Below are positions 12,401 to 23,027 of a stretch of DNA of 64,000 nucleotides, piece by piece (position 1 is the stretch's first letter; each line of letters opens with the position of its first letter). A model generated the notes under the pieces. That model had not been told where the DNA came from, searched no databases, and saw only the letters and a program-made list of their open reading frames with translations. The stretch is from assembly GCA_963662175.1 (NCBI GenBank), contig OY759219.1:27632908-27696907 (forward strand). Direction: 5' to 3'. Both the position numbers and the translations under genes were made by a program. The DNA comes from Aradus depressus. Taxonomy: Eukaryota; Arthropoda; Insecta; Hemiptera; Aradidae.

Positions 12401-14159
12401 AGTTGTATGAAATATATTAAAAGATATCATGTATGGCAACATTGACTGCGAAAAAGTGTATCAAAAACGACGGATGTGAATCACCGGCAATGTATTTCCC
12501 CAGGGTGAATTAATCAACATGTTGTTGTTCTACTTTTGTAAACAAGTTACTGATTTGACTGTGTGTCTTAGGGAGTTGTGAATCCTCATTCTAGTTGTGT
12601 TGATTCGAGTTGAGACCCTTACTGGTTTCCCGCTTCGACAGTTATTGGGGTTTGTTGTGTTAAGGCACACTATAATCTCCATTTCTTTGGTCGATTTGAC
12701 TAAAATTCAATAAGTGATTCGAACCCGTCTCCTCTAATTCCTCCCCCTCCCTTTAGCCGATTTCTTAGAAAATTACTGAGTGCCGTCCTTATGGAAAAAT
12801 ATTTTCTGATAAATAAAATAAAACAAAAAATATCAAATATAAAGAAGGAGAAGGCAAACAGAAATTTTTATCTAAAATGAAGAATTAAAAATAAAATAAG
12901 AATGTACCAAAATGGTCGATAAATATATTTTTCTCATATCGATCATAATAAAACCTCAACTACAGGTTATCCATAGATATAGTATGTGACCGCAAAAATA
13001 AATAGTAATTTATTTTATTTTTAACAGTATTTTGAGGAATGAATTTATGTTGTGAGAGATCTAAATTGCTTCTTATTTTCTTACAGTTGTATGACAAAAT
13101 TACGGGAGTTAAAAAGAAAAGAGAGATGACGATCATACTATGTGATACATTGCGTTGTATTTGTAATTTGTTGTAATACAATTTAAGGTAAGAGTTAAGT
13201 TAAATTATTGTGGATAGAATGTATTTTAGAGAAAAATATATATAGTGATATATATGTATATTATATGAAGGACAATGATTTTGCACGGTAATTGTTATAT
13301 CTTATGTTCACAGAGGGGTACTTGATAATATCCCGATGGACGAAATATTGTGGAATGATAAAATAAAAAGAAAATTAAAATTAGGAGACCTAATGGCCAA
13401 TAAGCTTTTCATAAAAATAACACCCATATGAAAGAAAAATATTAAATTAAATTTGAAATTTTATGTCGATTTATTCATTACACCAGCCGCCATTGAGCTT
13501 TCTGTGTCAAGCCCCTCTTCCCCTAAACTCTTTCCTCTGGCCGATTCGACTGAAAATCAGTAAATGTCGTCTTCATGAGGTCCTAGATACATATATACAA
13601 TTTTGAGATTCATATTTTCATTCTATGTGGAGTTCGATATCGTGTTCACAGAGTCCTCTCAACATGACAAAATTAAATTTTTTTTTTTTTTTTAATTTCT
13701 GCATTTTGCAGAAGTTATCGCGAACGAAAGAAAATTCTGCAGACACACACACGCACAGTCGCTCTGGGGAAAAACATTTTTCTTTACTTTTGAGGATAGT
13801 ATCATAATGTATCATCCTACTTCCATTTGTTGAGAAGATTGTAGCCAAATAGTCTAAAAATCGCAAAGAAAATGTGAAATTAAACAGTTATTGTGATTCA
13901 CTATGAGGTCACGTTGCCTATTCTATGCATCTTCGAGTCTTTAACGAGTACTTGACATCGTACGAGCTCGAGAACATCGCTCAACATCCGAAAGACGGCG
14001 TACTCAAGGTTTTTTCTCATCCCGCGATCCTTAAATAATTGTTATATGTATATCTTACAAGTAATAAAATACAAGACATACCATAGTCGTCTGACCATTT
14101 ACATAATAGGCCAGCAAAATAACCGTTAGGCAAAAATACGAATACTTTAACGCATCCAT
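9403..14159 (-). CDS. secreted DUF1091 / ML-like protein, four exons
   Basis: I rebuilt this from four exons, all phase 0: 14082-14159 (26 codons), 12232-12384 (51), 10561-10722 (54) and 9403-9561 (52 plus TAA), giving 183 residues. Donors are GTATGT, GTAAGA and GTAAGA; acceptors end in AACAG, TTTAG and TTCAG. Residues 1-22 (MDALKYSYFCLTVILL...NG) are a signal peptide. The mature part has four cysteines (39, 103, 127, 171) and N-glycosylation sites at 47 (NLT) and 122 (NIT). Family-like landmarks are KKISRNQ followed by LTEPLDSGID, GGWKDNFYRALYKDIC, SSCPIQP and LPVGKFRMKMKF. This order matches the insect DUF1091 family, with an MD-2/GM2-activator-like fold thought to bind lipids; that assignment is from memory and no ligand can be named. 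The start follows a TATA box. The introns hold family D repeats, one ending about 20 nt from exon 3. Confidence 0.82.
9614..9780. repeat. TIR element, family E
   Basis: It begins GGCCATAACAGGACTTTCTAATACCAACC, contains GGCATTACTGGGTATAAG, and ends near GGGAGAGGGATCTGTAC. The second inverted end is degraded. It lies in intron 3 of the DUF1091-type gene. Confidence 0.55.
9890..10545 (-). mobile_element. family D repeats in intron 3
   Basis: Minus-strand copies with several internal subrepeats (TTTCATGTCGATACATTC, CAGTTATTAGAG, AATTCCGTTGAAAACTC) and the terminal CTTCGTATAGCTGGGGAG near 10530. The copy ends just before the splice donor of exon 3 at 10560. Confidence 0.6.
10795..10985 (-). mobile_element. 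family D repeat in intron 2
   Basis: A short copy ending in ACTTCCCCTATACTTCGTATAGCTGGGGG, the hairpin-forming terminus of the family. It lies directly upstream of exon 3. Confidence 0.6.
11425..11562. repeat. inverted-repeat element (family I)
   Basis: AATGTAGAAGGGAATCGAGG...GTCGTGTAAAAGAA is answered by TTCTTTTACACGAC...CTCGATTTCCTTCTACATT. The centre carries TTTGGCCAACGTTTTG. Related single arms occur near 46930-47010 and 53320-53400. Confidence 0.7.
12468..12795 (-). mobile_element. family D repeat in intron 1
   Basis: TGTGAATCACCGGCAATG at the left is the terminal palindrome half, followed by divergent subrepeats. The copy is old. Confidence 0.5.
13430..13800 (-). mobile_element. divergent family D repeat in intron 1
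   Basis: TTTTATGTCGATTTATTC, GGCCGATTCGACTGAAAATC and a late GTTCACAGAGTC follow the family order. The two open frames overlapping this stretch on opposite strands are by-products. Confidence 0.45.
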
Positions 14160-14209
14160 ATTTTTTCGCAATACAGTTGTCAATACATTAGACCAAAAAG
14201 TGATTATAC

Positions 14210-14217
14210 TATTTATA
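14210..14217 (-). promoter_or_regulatory. TATA box of the DUF1091-type gene
   Basis: TATAAATA on the minus strand, about 51 nt upstream of the ATG at 14159. A start site about 30 nt downstream (near 14187) would give a 5' UTR of about 25-30 nt. Confidence 0.55.
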
Positions 14218-14402
14218 ACCATAATAATTGTTTTTGATATGGATCTGGTAATTTCCGCTCTTATAATGAGCTGGGTCATTGTGAAATGTCATTTCAGTAT
14301 CATTTAGTGAAGGCATTGTCCGATGCATCAGCAAATTGCATTAGGGGAGGTATCTTATAATAGCAGGTTCGCCAGGTGTTGTCTGGGAGTAAATATGCCC
14401 AT

Positions 14403-14609
14403 TTATATTTTCGGTAATCCAACTCTTCTTTCTCGGTAGGGTTTGAGAACTTCACAGGATTTTAATATGTGGAAGACAATAAGTTCTTCCTTGCATAGTG
14501 GACATCTCGGTGGGCGTCTCCGCAACAAAATGTGGACATGAGATAGCCAAGTGTGTCCGATTCTCAGCCTCGTCAGGATTATTCTTTCTTTATGGGAAAG
14601 AGACGCCAC
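14403..14609 (-). mobile_element. LINE C-terminal fragment (inverted half)
   Basis: Encodes ERIILTRLRIGHTWLSH then C-x2-C-x6-H-x4-C (RCPLCKEELIVFHILKSC), the end of a LINE ORF2. It sits head to head with the plus-strand piece that follows and shares the HILKSC/KPYRER segment with it. Confidence 0.7.
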
Positions 14610-14617
14610 ATCAGGAG

Positions 14618-14975
14618 TATCGACATACTACAATCCTGTGAAGTTCTCAAACCCTACAAAGAAAGAGATGGATTGCCTCACGACTCTCGAGCAGTACTGA
14701 AAAATGACTTCCCAATGAATATATATAATTAATTTCTAATATTTTTAAATATAATAGAATAGTTTATTTAGTTATTTATATACTCTGTATAAGTTGTCAA
14801 TTTTATTATTTTGTTTTTAAGAAAGATGGACGACCAAGCATAGGGACGGTATCTTTAGTATGTAAAAGTTCCTGGTCCAAGATGAAGGATTTTTCGTTGT
14901 GTTGTTTAGAAGTTTGGAGTTGGTATAAAGGTGATTGAATTAAACTGAGTTGTGAAAATTACAAGTATTATTTTT
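14618..14975 (+). mobile_element. LINE C-terminal tail and 3' UTR
   Basis: Begins in the same coding segment as the previous feature (ATCCTGTGAAGTTCTC) but on the plus strand, then runs into a 3' UTR containing AAGAAAGATGGACGACC. That UTR matches 42780-42935. Confidence 0.65.
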
Positions 14976-15425
14976 TTAAATTTAAAATATAGTTTGGCGC
15001 TCGAAAAGTACAATTAAATATGTCCTGTGATGGCAACATTATATATTTATTTTATGTATAGTTTATTTATTTCTGAAAACATAAATAAATTCACATTTTC
15101 TATATTTGCAGTGATTGGAAGTACAGATGTGTTGAGGGAGCTGTGACCCCTCAATCAGGTCCCCTTCCTGTGGGCCACCCCTCAAACCAGTCAAACACCG
15201 CAAATTGAAAGATCACACTATCAGAGACCGATTGTTTTGTATGAAGGGGGGAAAACAGCCCTTCGCCCTACTCTGAAACTTCGCTAATTAAACGGACCCA
15301 TGTTTCCCAGTTAACAATTTCAGATGAAAAAAAAAAAGTTAACTGTTTTATGAATTTTTAGCTTTAATAATTAATGGTATTTGGGATTTATATGTGGAGC
15401 AATTTGTGATAATTATAAAGTATGT
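14976..15425. other. no gene recognised
   Basis: The stretch 15115-15330 is less AT-rich (CTGTGACCCC, GGGCCACCCC) but has no long ORF. I cannot assign it. Confidence 0.4.
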
Positions 15426-15429
15426 TAAA

Positions 15430-15645
15430 TAAAAATAAATTTAATAATAATAATTGAAATAAACAAAATTATTAATAATTAAAACAAAAAAAAATAATAA
15501 TAAATATTACCACATTTCCTGTAAAAATTATAGCTGGTCTTCTACTAAATTTTGATTTCTACAGTAATTTCTGAAAAGGGCCCTTATAAAAATATTGAAA
15601 GTTCAAGACGTGCAATTTTCAAGAAAGTGCACGTATTTAAAACAA
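15430..15645 (+). repeat. unnamed repeat (family K)
   Basis: Contains CCACATTTCCTGTA, AGGGCCCTTATAAAAAT and TTCAAGACGTGCAATTTT. The same sequence occurs in reverse complement at 55755-55950, so it is a dispersed repeat. Class unknown. Confidence 0.6.
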
Positions 15646-15649
15646 ATTC

Positions 15650-16078
15650 AGCTAATAATTAATCTTGCTAGTAAACCTTCAGATTCAAAATGGACTGACA
15701 TAGAATAAATATAGTCAATTAGGAGGTTCTTTCAATGGAGCGTCTTTGAGGTCCTGTCCATGGATCGAGGCCAAGAAACAGCGCCCCTGGCCAAGAGATT
15801 AGACAAAGTGTCGTGAAGTGGTAACCCAGTCTAAAATAGTTGTAAAACTTCTTTAATAAATATAAGTACTACTATATGTCACTTCAGAGCGTGTCGAATT
15901 GTCGAAATAGTGACTGTTTGCCAAAATATCAATTCCGCTTATTGCCCTCAAGTCCTGATGGCATTACAGCTTATATGACGTTGGCACACCCCTAGAGATA
16001 GACGACCCCATCCCATCAAAAAGGGAGGGCACGGGTGCCCTACTACTTCGTTCTGGTTCCAACAATACTTCGCATTGC
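15650..16078. other. no gene recognised
   Basis: Moderate GC with short C-runs; no ORF or repeat family that I can name. Confidence 0.4.
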
Positions 16079-16079
16079 A

Positions 16080-16423
16080 AGGGCGCCGGTAGCTCAGTGG
16101 TATGCATGCTTGCCTTCTGAGCTCAAGATCGTGGGTTCAAAACCCGCCTAAAGCCCTTAGTTAATTTTATCTGTGAGGTAAAATAAACTTAAGTACGCCG
16201 TCCTTCGGATGGGACGTTAAGCGATGGTCTCGAGCCTGTACGATGTCAGGTTCTCGTTAAAGACCCCTAACCCTACCATAAATAAAATTTAGGGCAGGCA
16301 AAATTTAGGACTCCCACAGTAGAGTCGGGCTCATCTCCACCAGAGTGGCGAAAGAGCGCTCTGGTAGTAGGCGATATGACCTCGTAGTTAAAGCCCGGGC
16401 ATGAGTCATAAAACCTAACCTAG
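16080..16423 (+). mobile_element. full-length tRNA-derived SINE
   Basis: GGGCGCCGGTAGCTCAGTGG head with B box GTGGGTTCAAAACCC, central domain GTCCTTCGGATGGGACG, and a short CCTAACCTA tail. I found no clear target duplication. Confidence 0.92.
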
Positions 16424-16757
16424 ATTCGATTAGAATATCGAACTGCATCACATAAAGTACCTACTCTAAGCCTTATCTGTGTCTGATTACACAAATTCTT
16501 GACAGGAGTCAATGCTTATCCAGTATTGTAAAACAAATGTTGTCTTCAGCCCCCATTCTAGTACGAATGTAACATAAGAAAATTGGAAAATAAGTATGAC
16601 AAATATTGACATAGACACCCTCTTTTCGACGACAGGATTGTAAATTGAAAGAGGAACCAAAGAGGAAAGATTGAAAAGGAATCACTTAGTGCCATATATC
16701 TGTAGCAAGGGGGAGGGTTCGCAACCCTCCAAGATAACTCACTGTAATGAGTGACTA

Positions 16758-17215
16758 AGGGAAGTCAGTGCAGAGAGCATTGTAGAGGGGATGGATTTGG
16801 GTAATGGTCTGTCGAAAAGACACGTCATTCTGAGGATCCTCACTTTGTGGTCAGGAAGGGTGACTCTGGCATGTCTGATCTATGTCTGGGTGGCCTCGAT
16901 AGTTGCTGACTTTCAAGGAACAAGGAGTGAGTCCTAGAGAAGGCAGTGCATACATCATTGTTGTGGGGAGCGGATTTGGGTAATGGTCTGTCAAAAAGAT
17001 GCTTTCATCCTAAGGATCATTGTGGTCAGAGAGACATGGGTTGTCTGACCTATGTCTGGGTGACCTCGAAAGTCGCTGACTTCCAAGGAACCAAGAATCG
17101 AGACCTAGGGAAGCCAGTACATATAGACATAGATCAATAGATTTTGACAATGATGATAGGAATGGTCACTTGGGAAAAAAATCCTCACATCATTGTGGTC
17201 TGTGTCCGGTAGCCT
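16758..17215 (+). repeat. tandem repeat, unit about 171-178 bp
   Basis: Three imperfect units start near 16758, 16936 and 17107. Each begins AGGGAAG(T/C)CAGT or similar. Units 1 and 2 share TTTGGGTAATGGTCTGTC, CTATGTCTGGGTG and CTGACTTTCAAGGAAC. The third is shorter and diverged. Non-coding as far as I can see. Confidence 0.7.
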
Positions 17216-17420
17216 TGATAGCTCAGTGGTCAGCGTCTTTGATTTTTTAACTTGGATGCCCGTCTGAAAGATACCATACGGTAGTAGAGAGGCAAAGGGA
17301 AACTATTTTTAAGGAACTCTATATTTTCATTGGTTAGCGGAAAAGTCACGACATGCCGGGAATTCTTCTTATTAGTCTCGCAATAACCTGAGAGACTAGG
17401 TTCGAATCCTTGGTCGATAA
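17213..17420 (+). mobile_element. possible tRNA-derived SINE with split boxes
   Basis: TTGATAGCTCAGTGGTCAGC at 17213 resembles a pol III A box and AGGTTCGAATCCTTGG near 17398 a B box, but about 170 bp separates them. It may be one tRNA-like head with an insertion, or two unrelated pieces. Confidence 0.35.
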
Positions 17421-17489
17421 CAAACATTAGTGAGATACTAAGCTTAGTTGGGAATTTGAGTGTTGATCCCAGTTCGAAATGATATTTAT

Positions 17490-18063
17490 AATAAAAATAT
17501 ATCAATCAATCATGGCGCTACAACCCGGTGACGGGTCCTAGCCTATCCACCAACAGTCGCCAATTGTCTCGATCCTGTGCGGCTGCCATCCAGTTCCTGA
17601 TGCGGAATATCTTTCGGGCATCTTCTGCCACACCATCTGCCCATTTCAGCTTAGGTCTCCCTCGCCGTCTTACTCCGTGAATGGGCTCCATTAGCAGCTT
17701 CTTCGGAATTTCTTCAGCTTCCATCCTGGCGGCATGTCCTGCCCATCTTAATCGCCCAATCTTCATGACTTTCAGGACATCTGGTTCTCTATATAGTTCG
17801 TAGAGCTCCTGGTTGTGGCGTCTGCGCCATGCATGGCCTACTTGCATTCCTCCAAATATTCTGCGCAGAACCTTCCTTTCGAAAACCAATAGGCTCTGTT
17901 CGCTCATTTTTGAAGTTGTCCAGGTTTCTGAGCCATACAGAAGAACTGGGCGGATAATGGTCTTATATAGAACGAATTTAGCCTGCCTGGATATGTGCTT
18001 GCTGAGTATATAATGTAGGATATTGGTGGAGAACCTCTGCCAAGAAAGCAATGTATGAATCAA
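17490..18063 (-). mobile_element. LINE reverse transcriptase C-terminus (RTE-like)
   Basis: The 181-residue open frame starts inside the element. It contains LYKTIIRPVLLYGSETW, FERKVLRRIFGG, IGRLRWAGHAARM and RRRGRPKLKWADGVAEDAR, the standard C-terminal part of endonuclease/RT LINEs of the RTE type. It ends GPVTGL. The 3' tail has the short tandem motif TGATTGATTGATA, typical of such LINEs. It is 5'-truncated, and among the least decayed LINE pieces here. Confidence 0.8.
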
Positions 18064-18900
18064 AGTTTATATATGCAAAACATGACTTTTACATGATATT
18101 TATTTTTATTTATTTATTTTCTTTTTTGAACAATGAGAAAAAATTTATTTTTTCGAAGAGAGGGATTTCTCTAACATAAACATTTGTAATTGAATTTTAA
18201 ATTCTCTTATTGTATCTATAATAGTATCCATAGTAAGGAGTTATAGACTTCATCAATGTGAGTTGGTTTCTTTGAAAGATTGCCTTCACAGCAGATATCT
18301 CCGATATTAATTTGGTTTGTACAGATGAAGGGCGGGCAGGGTAGGGTAAGAGGATTTGCCGATTGTGGATCCCATCAGCCCTCGGTTCGCTGCCCAAGAA
18401 AACATGCCGCGGTCATCAGTTTAGAGAAGCTTTCATCAGTCAATCTACCTCTGAAATAACTTCATATAAACCCCGCTCTCCAGTTAGTGTAATCTTCTCC
18501 AGAGACCTGAAGTGGAGCAATAACGTAATCCAGTAATACTTATACTAGGAATTCGTTAATTAACTTACGTCGTATGTGGTAAGTTATGTAATCGATCAAA
18601 AATTCTATTGGGATTTGAATTTAAATAAGAAATTTCATGTCGATACATTAGAGGAAACCCTTTACACGGAAACAAAATTTTATTCTCACTGTTCAAAAAG
18701 AATCATATAATCACAAATAAAGAATCATGTTTCATATCCAAAAACATTATTTGATACAAAGCCTTCATTATTATTTTTTGGGCAGAGTTCCTCCACACCT
18801 TAAGGGTCAGTCGAATTTTATTTATTCATTTATAATTGAATAATATATATATATATATATTTTTTTTTTATATATCGTTATAGTTACATTGTTTTCTTTT
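18064..18900. other. no gene recognised; family D scrap
   Basis: AT-rich. A short family D remnant lies at 18575-18650 (AAGTTATGTAATCGATC, TTTCATGTCGATACATT), followed by a TA run at 18842-18861. Confidence 0.4.
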
Positions 18901-18904
18901 TCTC

Positions 18905-19262
18905 TTCTATATCTCGCACATTGGGACCTGATGAAGGGACGTAAGAACGTCCCGAACATCGTTGGGATAAAGACACTTCGAAGAGTTTTTGAAAAATAGT
19001 TATCTTAATTTTTATTAAATTGAAAAATGTGTCTACTTATTATAAATGTATCTAAGTGTTAACTTTTTTTTTTATACTCATACATTATTAAGTAATTATT
19101 TATTCAGTTTTTATTAATTTCATTTTACTTTTTCTAATAGTTTTGTAATTACTACTAATCATACGTGTTAGATAGTTATAAGCTATCTTAATGTATAAAT
19201 TTTTTTGACGTATCCTATTACCATGTATTGACTTAACGGAAATAAATTTATTATTATTATTA
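18905..19262 (+). mobile_element. retroelement 3' region with hammerhead-like core
   Basis: CTGATGA at 18928 is followed by a perfect 7-bp stem (GGGACGT, loop AAGA, ACGTCCC) and GAAC at 18954. This resembles the hammerhead ribozyme cores known from Penelope-like elements, with GAAC instead of GAAA. The 3' end (TGACGTATCCTATTACCATG to GGAAATAAATTTATTATT) recurs in reverse at 22200-22262, marking the terminus of a dispersed retroelement. Whether core and terminus belong to one element is inferred. Confidence 0.5.
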
Positions 19263-19940
19263 CATTTCATTAGATCGGCAGTTATTAGAGTTTTTGATTT
19301 AAGCCCCTTCTAATCCCCTGTCTTCCCCTTGGTCGATCTGCCTGAAAATCAATATGTATCGTCCTTATGGAGATCTGGATACACATGAAAAATTTGGTTA
19401 TTTTCGAGTTATCACGCATGGAGGAAATGGTGAAAATGAAACGTTGAAAATAAAACATTAAATTTCTGACCGATTACACAACTTCCCCTATACTTCGTAA
19501 ATATGGGGAAGAAAAAAAAAAGTATGCTTGTTTGTGTGAGAGATAGGAAACGAATATTTTCAGCAAAATTGTCCCAAGGGAGGGGGGAGAGAAGGGGTAG
19601 TTTAACAAATAACGAAATTGTATATGTTGATCCAATAACACTAAGAACAATATCTCCTAATTTTCCATCGGATCGGCCAGAGAGTATGGGAGACCAGAGG
19701 AGGGGAGCATCAATTGAAAAACTGTAATAACTGCAGATGTAATGAAGGTATTGATGCAACATTTTATTTGAGAATTAACAAGTCCATTAGTAAGTTACCA
19801 ATTGATTTACAGCCATATTGGGCGAAAAGGGAAAGGGATTAGAGAGAGAGAGAGAGAATGGAAATCAGCCAAAGAAACCCTTCTATTTGTTCATGTAATG
19901 AATGTATCGACTTGAAATTTTATATGTAAATCCAATTGAT
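19263..19940. mobile_element. two family D repeats, opposite orientation
   Basis: A minus-strand copy at about 19263-19505 ends in CTTCCCCTATACTTCG. A plus-strand copy follows at about 19500-19940 (GGATCGGCCAGAGAG, AATAACTGCAGATGTAATG, TGTATCGACTTGAAATTTTA). Meeting 5' end to 5' end, they form an imperfect inverted arrangement. Confidence 0.5.
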
Positions 19941-20460
19941 TCCAAATAATTCGGTATTTTAAATTTGAGAAGCGGATATCAGTTATAATACAATGTTGGA
20001 ATGAAGTTTCTTCACAAAATGTTTTTGGAATTATAATTAATGCGTGCTTTTCCTTCCAAAAAACATTATTCGAGACTGCAAAATTGAACATAAGAGAAAA
20101 AATTAGCCTTTTTAATTCTTGGGTAAAAGATGATTTTTTTCATATTTTCTAAACTTAAATAAGTTTTTTTTATACAAAATATGATGATAATTTATGGGGT
20201 CCTTCATGTTTTTGTTTTATACTGTCTAAAATGTTCTTAAATAATTTCATAAGTTACTAAAATATTGATAGTTGCATGTTTTGCCTTTATAAATACACTG
20301 CGTGGAAATAAGAAGTGTAACAATTTTATAATAATAACTTCAAAACTTTGCCTGATACAGAAAAACTAATTACAGATTTGCATCCAGGAGGCAATTTCCC
20401 ATAAGAATCAAGAATGATACCCCAAAAAAATGAATTTAATTTTTTTTTGTTGAACAGTGT
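19941..20460. other. no gene recognised
   Basis: AT-rich with T-runs; nothing identified. Confidence 0.4.
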
Positions 20461-20465
20461 TATTT

Positions 20466-20710
20466 GCAACAATAAGCTGGTAGCTCAGAAGTAGTATGTT
20501 TGGCAGATTGAGCTCAAGATTGCAGGATTGAAAACTCGGTCAAGGCCCTAGATTTTTTATCTGGCAGTTAACTCGAGCATGCCGTCCTTTGGGTAGGACA
20601 TTAAGCTATATTCCCGAGCCTGTACGATGTCCCGGAATCGTTAAAGATCTCTACTTAGATATCTTTAGATAGGCAAAATTTAAAACTCAAACAGTAGAGT
20701 TTGCCTCGTA
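20466..20710 (+). mobile_element. old diverged tRNA-derived SINE
   Basis: AGCTGGTAGCTCAG, TTGAGCTCAAGATTG, GCCGTCCTTTGGGTAGGACATTAAG and CCCGAGCCTGTACGATG follow the order of the family but with many changes. The 3' end is lost. Confidence 0.75.
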
Positions 20711-20724
20711 ACCTCCCCTTTTTC

Positions 20725-21600
20725 GAACATAAGAGGATGTAAAATGAAATTGGAGTGTCTGTCAACACGATAACTACCGATAAAATGTATATATTGACAC
20801 GGAATTTCTGTGGTCACAGGGAATAAATTGGTAAGTCTAAATTCGTAAATTGTCAGGGCAGTACTTTTTTAATATTGCATTAATCGTGTAAATCCAGTTT
20901 TTTGAATAAATAAATTATGTTTGCATCTTTATTAATCATATACCTTCTAAATCTATAGGAGTGAATGAAAATGAATATTGTTAATTCTTTCTTGGATTTT
21001 CCCTTAGTTATCTAATCATTCCCCATCACTTAACTAATTATTAACCATACTTTTTGATTTCAAAGTAAAGAATATTTACTCTTGAATGATGTCTCTCTAA
21101 TGTCGAGCAAGTTGATTTAACCGAAAACACCCCCTTCACTTGCAATAGTTGAATAAATGGTTAAATGCAGTTCTCATGAATGATTTCTCAAAGAAGTAGA
21201 TTAAATTGATTTAACCGAGAACATACACAATTTTACGAGATACCAAGAAACCCACATCTTTATAATTCCGAAAGAATTAGAGTTCTGAGCTCCCAACTTC
21301 TTCACAGTGAGCAGATGGCTTGGGAGATGATGACAGTATTTTTTGACTTTCCTGTGACCACCGATTTTTCATATCCAGAACCCCAGAAGGTGTCGTCCCT
21401 GATTATCAGCCAAATCGACCAAATGAATTCACACGAAACTCCAATAACTGCAGTCGTAATGAAATTAATATTGATTCAGTTGTCCCTGAGTTACACTCCC
21501 ATTGATATTGAACCATATCCTTTCAGGGGAAAAACAAAAACTTCGATGTTGATTCGAGTTAGGGACGTATATTGCCGGTGATCCAACTATGATTTTTTTT
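20725..21600. other. AT-rich with family D remnants
   Basis: Remnants of family D occur at 20745-20830 and 21380-21580 (GCCAAATCGACC, ACACGAAACTCC, TTGCCGGTGATCC). Otherwise nothing is recognised. The motif TTGATTTAACCGA occurs twice (about 21112 and 21206). Confidence 0.4.
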
Positions 21601-21604
21601 TTTT

Positions 21605-22195
21605 TTCTATTTTCTTGGTAAGGGACAAACACATAAATCAAAGGTCTGCCCTATCGATTGCCCGAGGAAATAAAAATATGTATTTCTCCCATGGGACCAA
21701 CTCTTTGCAGATTTATCTGACACCCTCATCTTTTATCTAACATTTTGCGTCTAAACACTTCTTTGTTTTTCTCGTATTGTTTTGTCATAGTATCAGAAGG
21801 GGAAAATATGGCATTTTCCAAGAATTGGATTTGGAGTCAGAATTCAATAGGTTTGTTAACTATTTGTGTTTGCACTCATAGGATTTCTTGTTGCTTTGAT
21901 TGCCTAGTTCTACACAAATAATTCAAAAATTTCATTATGTATTTAGAAAATATCAATAATAAACACAATCAATTTTTGTAAAGATGAGATTGATTGATTG
22001 CTTTTACAGGAGTGGGTTTTGTAGGAGAGACCAGAGCAGGTAGATACAGTTTAGATAACTTATATGTATGGATATTGTGTCACCACTCACACTGATTCCG
22101 CTGAAAATTGATAGATGTTGTTCTTCAATATCAGTTATATAGTTTCTGTGTTAAGCCTCCACTCTAATCCCTTATTTACTTTTGACTGATTTGGC
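21605..22195. other. no gene recognised
   Basis: AT-rich, with a small family D remnant near 22085-22195 (CTGAAAATTGATAG). Confidence 0.4.
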
Positions 22196-22199
22196 TCAA

Positions 22200-22262
22200 A
22201 ATTAATAATAATAATAATATTTATTTCCGTTAAACAATAACATGGTAATAGGATACGTCATA
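22200..22262 (-). mobile_element. retroelement 3' terminus
   Basis: Reverse complement of 19200-19262 with an (ATT)n-type tail: TAATAATAATATTTATTTCCG at the left and GGTAATAGGATACGTCA at the right. The upstream sequence is too diverged to assign. Confidence 0.55.
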
Positions 22263-22539
22263 TGATTTTGTAAATCAAAATATCTTATAACTTATATACA
22301 TCAAACTATATAAAATTATAAAATACAAACATAAATGAGATGGTTATTAATAGTTTTTTTTTAAAGAAATAAAAATAGAAGATACATGAATATCAAATTC
22401 CGAACATGAGCCCCTTCGGAAAGCTTTTAAAAAATAAGAACTTTATTTGAGGCCTGTTATGCCAAAACCCGGTAAATCCGATTAGAATTTATGGTTTCCA
22501 GATGTACTTTGTATGTATATATATATATACTTTTCACCT

Positions 22540-22612
22540 CCCAGATAAAAACCTAAGGGCCCCGGCAGGGTTTCGAACCCGCGATCTTGATTGAGCTCAC
22601 TCATATTTTCAG
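22540..22612 (-). mobile_element. SINE head fragment
   Basis: Minus-strand head: CACCTCCCAGATAAAAACC, GGGTTTCGAACCCGCG (B box) and TTGAGCTCA. The rest is missing. Confidence 0.75.
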
Positions 22613-22619
22613 TCCTATC

Positions 22620-23020
22620 ACAGATACAGACTAGCTTATTATTTGACAGAGCGAAGGTAGGTCTATATCGCACACCAAACTGGATACTGGCACTACTCAA
22701 AAATGATGGCCATTCTGTTATAGAAAAAATTATGCTCTTTCTAAAGATAACATCATCATAACTCTGAAGAAATATTTTTCATGTTATGTATACATATTAT
22801 ATAATATTATATACATATAATTAATAGTATAAAAATTTGATATATATTTGACAATAATTATAAAATTATAAGGATGCTGTGTGTGAAATATATATATATA
22901 TTCTCTGTTTCATATCGATGGCGTGTAATTGTATTTGTTTAACGTACGAGGACCCCGAGTTAGGTACAAGAGAGTGAGTCAACAGCGTACCTACCCTCTG
23001 TCGGTGATAGTTGGCAAACA
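22620..23020. other. no gene recognised; TA-rich
   Basis: Short TA-rich runs (about 22795-22830 and 22890-22900). Nothing coding. Confidence 0.4.
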
Positions 23021-23027
23021 GAACCGG

